Positions 59,594-64,000 of a stretch of 64,000 nt of DNA are shown piece after piece. Position 1 is the first letter of the stretch, and every line of letters begins with the position of its first letter. This DNA is from Candidatus Brevundimonas phytovorans. GTDB lineage: Bacteria; Pseudomonadota; Alphaproteobacteria; Caulobacterales; Caulobacteraceae. The stretch lies in NCBI GenBank assembly GCA_029203145.1, contig CP119309.1, forward strand, positions 374,501 through 438,500, in the 5' to 3' direction. The translations under genes were made by a program, and so were the position numbers. The notes beneath the pieces were generated by a model that had not been told where the DNA came from, ran no database searches, and saw nothing but the letters and a program-made list of their open reading frames with translations.

Positions 59594-59992
59594 ATGAGCC
59601 AGGGCGATGACCTGTTGGACGAAGACGGCGGCGGCTTCGACGTCGACGACTGGACGCGGCTGAAGCCCTTTCGCGACCGGATCGCCACCCTCGACGATGT
59701 GCAGGCGCGCCGGGCGGTCTTCGCCCTGGGCGATACCGAGGACCCCCGCGTCATCGATATGGACCTGCCGCAGCCGGTCATCTGGTGGGAGGAGGACGGC
59801 GAGCAGGCCGCCGTCATCGTTCAGGCCGAGGCCCACGTCGGCTCGGACGGCGAGACCATGGAGGTGCTGGGCCTGATCCTGCCAGACGGCGACGGCGCCG
59901 TGGCCCTGCTGGACGATGTCGACCTGGTGGACGACACCGACCCCACCTGGCGCGCCCTGGTCGCCAACGCCGTCGACGGCGCCGACGACTGA
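59594..59992 (+). CDS. Acidic hypothetical protein at the end of the right arm
   Basis: 132 residues with GAGGAG upstream, 66 bases after the previous gene. Very acidic, with Asp/Glu runs at both ends (DDLLDEDGGGFDVDD; DDVDLVDDTD). The centre LPQPVIWWEEDGEQAAVIVQ then GETMEVLGLILP is hydrophobic and probably beta. No signal peptide or membrane segment. Not recognised. It is followed by a strong hairpin, so it appears to be the last gene of the transcript. Confidence 0.6.
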   Translation: MSQGDDLLDEDGGGFDVDDWTRLKPFRDRIATLDDVQARRAVFALGDTEDPRVIDMDLPQPVIWWEEDGEQAAVIVQAEAHVGSDGETMEVLGLILPDGDGAVALLDDVDLVDDTDPTWRALVANAVDGADD

Positions 59993-60214
59993 GGGGCTTG
60001 GCGTCGGCGGCCGGGACCTCCGGCCGCCGACGCCGCCTCTATAGGGCCCGTCACCATCCGAATCGTCCCGCTGAGATGGTCGCTCTCTCTGCGGAATACA
60101 TCAGCATGGATGATGCGATCCACCTCTGACACCGGGTCAGGCGTTAGGCGTCAAGGCCGCCCGCGGGGACGCGCGGGCCGACGCCCGCTCCGTCGCGGGC
60201 GCAGCCGGCCAGCC
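59993..60214. other. Intergenic region with strong hairpin
   Basis: 222 bases between convergent genes. A perfect 14-bp stem GCGTCGGCGGCCGG / CCGGCCGCCGACGC (60001-60033, loop GACCT) begins 8 bases after the stop of the acidic protein; no T-run follows. Further GC-rich dyads (GCCCGCGGGGACGCGCGGGC near 60160) lie towards the usher end and may serve that gene. No small gene was seen. Confidence 0.6.
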
Positions 60215-62800
60215 TCAACGCCCCGAGGGATCGGCGGTTCGGCATTCCACATCGCCGAGGCGATGGAAGGCGAGGGTTTCGTTCTGGGCGCCGATCAGGC
60301 TTGAAACGTCCAGGGGTGCGCAGGCGACGCTTTCCGTGGGCCTGAACTCGATCCGTCCATCCCCGAGGGCTGTAATGGTGAAATAGCCGAATGAGTCCGT
60401 CGCCGTCAGGTCGCCTCCCGATCGCATCAGCACCCCTTCTAGCGGCGAGCCGTCCGGTCCGACCAGCCGACCGAAGAGAGTGTATTCCCGCTTGGCGTCG
60501 AACTTCAGCCGTACGACATTGCCGGGGTAGAGCGTGACCCGGCGGATCGAGAGATCCGCATCAAAGGGCGGAGCGTTCTCCGGCGTGAGGGTGAGTTCAT
60601 AGTCAGCGTAGGCAGGCAGTCCGACCGCCGTCCGCGCGCCCGGCCGCAACAGGTCCGCCGGCTGGGAATCGACCCGGACGCGGTAGCCGGATGCCGGATC
60701 GATAAGCCTGTCGGACGTGTCGGCCTGGATTTCGGCGATTATGACGGCCTCGCCGGGGCGGGCCATCCCGAACTGAGCCGCCCCGCCGCCGATGGCGAAG
60801 CCGGACTGGACGCTGCCGTAGACGGTCGAAAAATCGCCGCTCCGCGTGCTGATGTGCTGGGCCGTGATTTCACCCGTCGCGATACGGGATGCGACCAGCG
60901 TGGAGGCGTAGATACGATCGTTGTCGGCGTTGGTCGACAGCCCCCCCTGACTGGTGAAGTTGAAGTCCCGCCATTCGTCCCGACGCGAAACGCTCACATT
61001 GGCGACCGGCGACAGGCCTGCGCGCAGGCTTTCGCTATCTGTAGAGGTCTGCTCCAGGCCCAGGCTCGCCGTGCCGTTGGTGCGGGAGCCGACGCCGAAG
61101 CCGAAGGTCAGGGTGAAGCCAACGCGGGTGTCCTGCTCGGTCGTCTGGGCGTAGGTGTTCAGCAGGGCTCTACGGCCGGCGATCTCGAGAGGTCGATTGT
61201 ATCTCAAGGCGGCGCTGTAGCGATCTTCGAAGCCTTCGACCTGAGAATAGGACGCCGACAGGTTCAGGGACCCGCCGCTCACCAGGAACTGGGCCGAGGC
61301 CAGGAAGGAATCTTCCGGCCTGACGAAAGCCCTGTAGCGCGAGGCCGACGCCGGGGCGCCGATCAGGGGCGCGTCCATCCTGATGGACCGGGCGGTGAGC
61401 GACAGACGCGCGTCGCCGAAGGTCAGGTTTCCGGTCAGGCTGGCCCCGTGGGAGCCGTCGCTGCCCGCAGCGACAGCCGCAATGCCTTCGAAACGCGAGA
61501 AGATCGAGCGCACCGACAGTTCGCCGAAGGTCTGGCTGTCCACCGCCAGCAGGGTGAACTCGGCGGCCGAGGTCGCGCCGATACGGCGCGCGACCCTGCC
61601 GGAAAGGATGAGGGCGTCTGTCTCGACCTCCGGCAGGAACTGCTCCTTCAGGCTCCCATCGAATCGTTGATCGGGCACATAGAGGCCGACGCCGACCGTG
61701 AAGTCCGTCTTTCCGGCCGGCGGCAGGCCGCCGGCCTTGGAGAAGGAGCGGATTTCGTCGACCACGACGACGCCGTCCGCGCGGGCCGTGATGGCGACGG
61801 CATAGGCGCCGGTGGGCAGCATGCTGGTGTCGAGGCGCTGAGGCCCCGCCCCGTACCGCTTGACCGACAGCAGGACCCCGTTTCGCCGGATTTCGACATC
61901 CGCATCCCGCGGCAGAACCACGTCCAGCGGGCTGGCGCTGAACTGCTCGTCGCCCTCGAAGGGCGAGGTGAAGACGCCGAAATCCGATCCGACCATGCGG
62001 TAGTTGGTCAGGAGGGAGGCGTTGAAGTTCTCAATCAACCCCCCGCGCAGGATCCGGTCCGACCAGATGTGCTGACCATGAGCCTGGTTGAGCCGCGAGC
62101 CGCCGTCGCCGCTCGACACGAGCGTCTGGGCGATGAAGGCGGATTGGCCCAGGCTGATGAAGGTGTCGAAAGCGCCGCCGTATTCGAGGGCCTCGCCGAA
62201 GAAGTCGGCCGTGGCGAACGAGAGGCCCACATTCTGGACCAAGGTGAGCCCCTCCGACGAGGAACGTCCGAGGGTAAGCGCAGGCCGCTGCTCGATCACC
62301 GTGTCGGCGGCCAGGAAGAAGAGCTCTACGGAGAAGCGCTGCGGATCAACGATTGCGCCGCTCATGCCGGGTGGAAGCAGGCCGCACCCCAGGGTCTGGC
62401 CCGAGAAGCATCGATACTGCTCGTTGAGGTCCAGCGGCGAGGACAGAAGCGCCAGGACGGCTTCGCGCCTGATGACCCCGTCCAGCGAGGCCGCCACGGC
62501 TTCCGGTTCGGCGAAGGTGATGAAACCGTTCGACAGAACGGCGCGAAACGATCCTGTCGCACGGCCCTGGACGGTGACGTCGAACAGGGTATCGATCTCG
62601 TCGCTCAGGCCTTCAAAACCCGGTGGAGGCGCGGTTTGCACGCGCGCGGCCGGCGGGGAGGGGACGCTGGCGGCCGACATCTCCTCCAGACGCGTGGAGG
62701 CGTCTGCGGGCGCGGCGGCCAGCGCCAGAGACATGGGCGCCAGACAGGCGGACAGGGCGAGGGCGCGCGCCGAACGGCGGCGAAGGGGCAAATCGGTCAC
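60215..62800 (-). CDS. Fimbrial outer-membrane usher (alpha / TcfC-type)
   Basis: 861 residues from a GTG that overlaps the upstream gene (GTGA). Signal peptide about 1-35 (AAPADA). The middle has the usher pattern of alpha fimbriae: GSDFGVFTSPFEGDEQFSASP, then VVLPRDADVEIRRNGVLLSV and DTSMLPTGAYAVAI, followed by many beta strands of the barrel (ARLSLTARSIRM, LSASYSQVEGFEDRYS). The C-terminal E-set-like domain reads LFGRLVGPDGSPLEGVLM. It would export and assemble pilin subunits. No chaperone gene lies beside it in the window. Confidence 0.82.
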   Translation of the reverse strand: MTDLPLRRRSARALALSACLAPMSLALAAAPADASTRLEEMSAASVPSPPAARVQTAPPPGFEGLSDEIDTLFDVTVQGRATGSFRAVLSNGFITFAEPEAVAASLDGVIRREAVLALLSSPLDLNEQYRCFSGQTLGCGLLPPGMSGAIVDPQRFSVELFFLAADTVIEQRPALTLGRSSSEGLTLVQNVGLSFATADFFGEALEYGGAFDTFISLGQSAFIAQTLVSSGDGGSRLNQAHGQHIWSDRILRGGLIENFNASLLTNYRMVGSDFGVFTSPFEGDEQFSASPLDVVLPRDADVEIRRNGVLLSVKRYGAGPQRLDTSMLPTGAYAVAITARADGVVVVDEIRSFSKAGGLPPAGKTDFTVGVGLYVPDQRFDGSLKEQFLPEVETDALILSGRVARRIGATSAAEFTLLAVDSQTFGELSVRSIFSRFEGIAAVAAGSDGSHGASLTGNLTFGDARLSLTARSIRMDAPLIGAPASASRYRAFVRPEDSFLASAQFLVSGGSLNLSASYSQVEGFEDRYSAALRYNRPLEIAGRRALLNTYAQTTEQDTRVGFTLTFGFGVGSRTNGTASLGLEQTSTDSESLRAGLSPVANVSVSRRDEWRDFNFTSQGGLSTNADNDRIYASTLVASRIATGEITAQHISTRSGDFSTVYGSVQSGFAIGGGAAQFGMARPGEAVIIAEIQADTSDRLIDPASGYRVRVDSQPADLLRPGARTAVGLPAYADYELTLTPENAPPFDADLSIRRVTLYPGNVVRLKFDAKREYTLFGRLVGPDGSPLEGVLMRSGGDLTATDSFGYFTITALGDGRIEFRPTESVACAPLDVSSLIGAQNETLAFHRLGDVECRTADPSGR

Positions 62801-63258
62801 GCGGGCTCGACGGTGAATCGCATCTGGTTCACGTAGTCGCCGGCGACGACGGCGATCAGGTTCTGTTGGTCGATGCGAAACTCGATCGACACATTGCCGC
62901 CTGCGCCGCAGGCGTCATCGACAACCCGACCGTTGAACACGAGATCAGTTTGCCCGTCCCAGCGCCTGGCCTGACGGTCTCCGCCGGCCGTGGCGAATAC
63001 GACCTCGATTTCGCGCGGACGGGAGGCGTCCGACGAAGCGATCCGCGGCGTCAGGTTGAGCGAAAAGCGCCCGGTGTTGGAGGACACGCACATCTGAACC
63101 TTGGATGCGGCGTCCCCGACGCCGTACCAGCGGTTCATGCCTGAGGGCGCGGACAGCAGGCGCGCGGACGCCTGAGGCTGCTGCGGCGCCTCGTCAGCCA
63201 GCGCGGGACCGACAGCGGCCAGGCCGAGCAGAAGGGCCAATACTTGTGTCTTTGTCAT
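62797..63258 (-). CDS. Secreted minor pilin-like subunit
   Basis: 153 residues from the ATG at 63258, or 157 from 63270; no strong ribosome-binding site decides. Signal peptide MTKTQVLALLLGLAAVGPALA. The mature part is beta-rich with paired Cys (QMCVSSNTGRFSLNL and DDACGAGGNVSIEFRI) and ends in a strand AGDYVNQMRFTVEPA, like the last strand of fimbrial or spore-coat-U-type subunits. It lies between the major pilin and the usher, so it is probably a minor or tip subunit; an unusual chaperone cannot be excluded. Confidence 0.6.
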   Translation of the reverse strand: MTKTQVLALLLGLAAVGPALADEAPQQPQASARLLSAPSGMNRWYGVGDAASKVQMCVSSNTGRFSLNLTPRIASSDASRPREIEVVFATAGGDRQARRWDGQTDLVFNGRVVDDACGAGGNVSIEFRIDQQNLIAVVAGDYVNQMRFTVEPA

Positions 63259-63303
63259 TTCGGCGCCCATTCAACTCAGGCGAGACGGAGATCGCAGGGA
63301 AGA

Positions 63304-63332
63304 CGGGCCGGCCCCCGGTTGGGGCCGGCCCG
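63304..63332 (-). terminator. Intra-operon hairpin after the pilin gene
   Basis: A perfect 12-bp stem CGGGCCGGCCCC / GGGGCCGGCCCG with a 5-base loop sits 14 bases after the pilin stop, before the minor subunit gene. No T-run follows. Such a stem would protect or end most pilin transcripts and so keep the major subunit in excess over the usher. Confidence 0.7.
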
Positions 63333-63346
63333 ATCCGTCTGGTCTA

Positions 63347-63940
63347 TTAAGGAACCGAGACGACGACGGTCAGTTCGCCGGCATAGGTGTCAGCCAGGGC
63401 TGCGATGGCCTCGGCGTTGCGGATGCCCACGTTGATCGAGGCGTTCGAGCCGCCCAGGCCGTTGCTGCTGCAGTCCGTGGTCGTGGCGCGGGCCTGGCCG
63501 GCCTGGGTGTTGATCGAGGCGCGCGTGATGCTCGGGCGCATGAACAGGGCGTTCACCGAGTTGTAGGCGGCGCTGTCCCAGTAGCCGACCGTGTGGTTCA
63601 GCTGGGTGCCGGTGTTCTGGCCGGCCAGGCCGTAGGGATTGGCGCGGCCGTCGCCGGCTCGGCCGAGAACCTGGACCTTGTAGCTGCCGGCGGCGTCGAC
63701 GTTGGAGAAGACGCAGAACTGGGTGCGGCCGTTGGTGGTGCCGAAGTTGTTCGCCAGGGTGGCGGGATCGATCGTCAGGGTGATGTCGTCCAGGCCGCTG
63801 ATGCGGACCATCGGGACGACGGTGGCGGTCACGTCGAACGTGCCGGTGCTCGAGGTGGCCGACAGCGCGCCGTCGGTCTGAGCTTGGGCGGCGCCGGCGA
63901 ACAGGGCGAGCGCCGCTGCGGTGACGATGAGCTTCTTCAT
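63347..63940 (-). CDS. Major pilin-like subunit
   Basis: 197 residues with a clear signal peptide (MKKLIVTAAALALFAGAAQA). The mature protein starts QTDGALSATSSTGTFDVTAT and runs as beta strands: VPMVRISGLDDITLTI, TQFCVFSNVDAAGSYKVQV, with one more Cys in TTDCSSNGLGG, and a final strand YAGELTVVVSVP. The TSTGTFDVTATV start and the closing strand are like alpha-fimbrial or DUF4402 pilins. AAAGGG lies upstream. It heads an operon with a minor subunit and an usher and is followed by a strong hairpin. Confidence 0.72.
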   Translation of the reverse strand: MKKLIVTAAALALFAGAAQAQTDGALSATSSTGTFDVTATVVPMVRISGLDDITLTIDPATLANNFGTTNGRTQFCVFSNVDAAGSYKVQVLGRAGDGRANPYGLAGQNTGTQLNHTVGYWDSAAYNSVNALFMRPSITRASINTQAGQARATTTDCSSNGLGGSNASINVGIRNAEAIAALADTYAGELTVVVSVP

Positions 63941-64000
63941 GGGGTGTCCCTTTGTTTAATCGGTCAGCGTTATGCCAAACCTTAATGGGTTGCTAACAGG

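Noticed and set aside
60854..62836. Open frame of 660 codons on the plus strand
   Set aside because: Shadow of the usher gene; no signal peptide or domain, and skewed Gly/Arg/Gln content.

Overview
The window is a high-GC stretch (about 70 percent G+C by eye) of chromosome from an alphaproteobacterium, most probably Caulobacterales and Brevundimonas-like. The grounds are a PleC/DivJ-type kinase, a cycHJKL cytochrome c maturation operon without ccmG, a CarD / 7Fe ferredoxin / S4 protein / Suv3-like helicase neighbourhood, a TonB-dependent receptor, and an ECF sigma / anti-sigma / metal-sensor cassette. No transposase, prophage or CRISPR array was seen. Genes are dense, often with 1-4 base stop/start overlaps. 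The species is inferred, not shown.

Layout, left part. 1-1525: end of an OmpR-type regulator and its histidine kinase. 1610-5602: a LemA protein, a DUF3137 membrane protein and an unrecognised helical protein. 5621-9431: ccmI-ccmE-ccmF-ccmH. 9739-13719: a Do/DegP protease followed by a second two-component pair, with a nested inverted repeat between regulator and kinase. 13719-16616: glnE. 16681-18924: EF-hand secreted protein, ECF sigma factor, anti-sigma-like protein and periplasmic metal-sensor-like protein. 19042-19548: a low-GC immunity-like orphan between inverted intergenic repeats. 19673-22075: PleC-like kinase.

Middle part. 22190-29381: hypothetical protein, CBS protein, Kef-type antiporter, pncB, FMN reductase, photolyase and methyltransferase. 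29516-31082: a membrane protein / Xre regulator pair with a clear operator, then an exported alpha/beta hydrolase. 31263-38797: DUF3298 lipoprotein, ubiA, DUF4287, LytTR regulator with divergent acyltransferase, DUF2238 membrane protein, PPK2, serine hydrolase and cold-shock protein. 39079-46781: gluQ, an AlkA-like glycosylase, a TRIC channel, an HNH protein, a TonB-dependent receptor, an M1 peptidase and rpmB. 47000-53849: DUF3617 protein, serine hydrolase, carD, fdxA, YceI, S4 protein and Suv3-like helicase. A tRNA-Arg(CCT) lies at 54114-54190.

The most interesting region is 54833-59992. It holds a full set of homologues of the E. coli YjfI/J/K/L/M/C (YgiB/YgiC) families: an ATP-grasp glutathionylspermidine-synthase-like enzyme, a PspA/IM30 protein, DUF2170, DUF2491, DUF350 and a DUF1190 lipoprotein. 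Here they form two divergent arms around a 22-bp near-palindrome. The DUF2170 protein carries an extra N-terminal segment that looks like a ribbon-helix-helix DNA-binding domain, and two unrecognised genes extend the right arm. This suggests a self-regulated envelope-stress or membrane-modification system. The window ends (60215-63940) with a pilus-like operon of major pilin, minor subunit and alpha-type usher, with no chaperone gene in view.

The tRNA-Arg(CCT) appears to swap the near-universal G19-C56 tertiary pair for C19-G56. Four nested inverted repeats of one family sit at gene ends, three of them between convergent genes.
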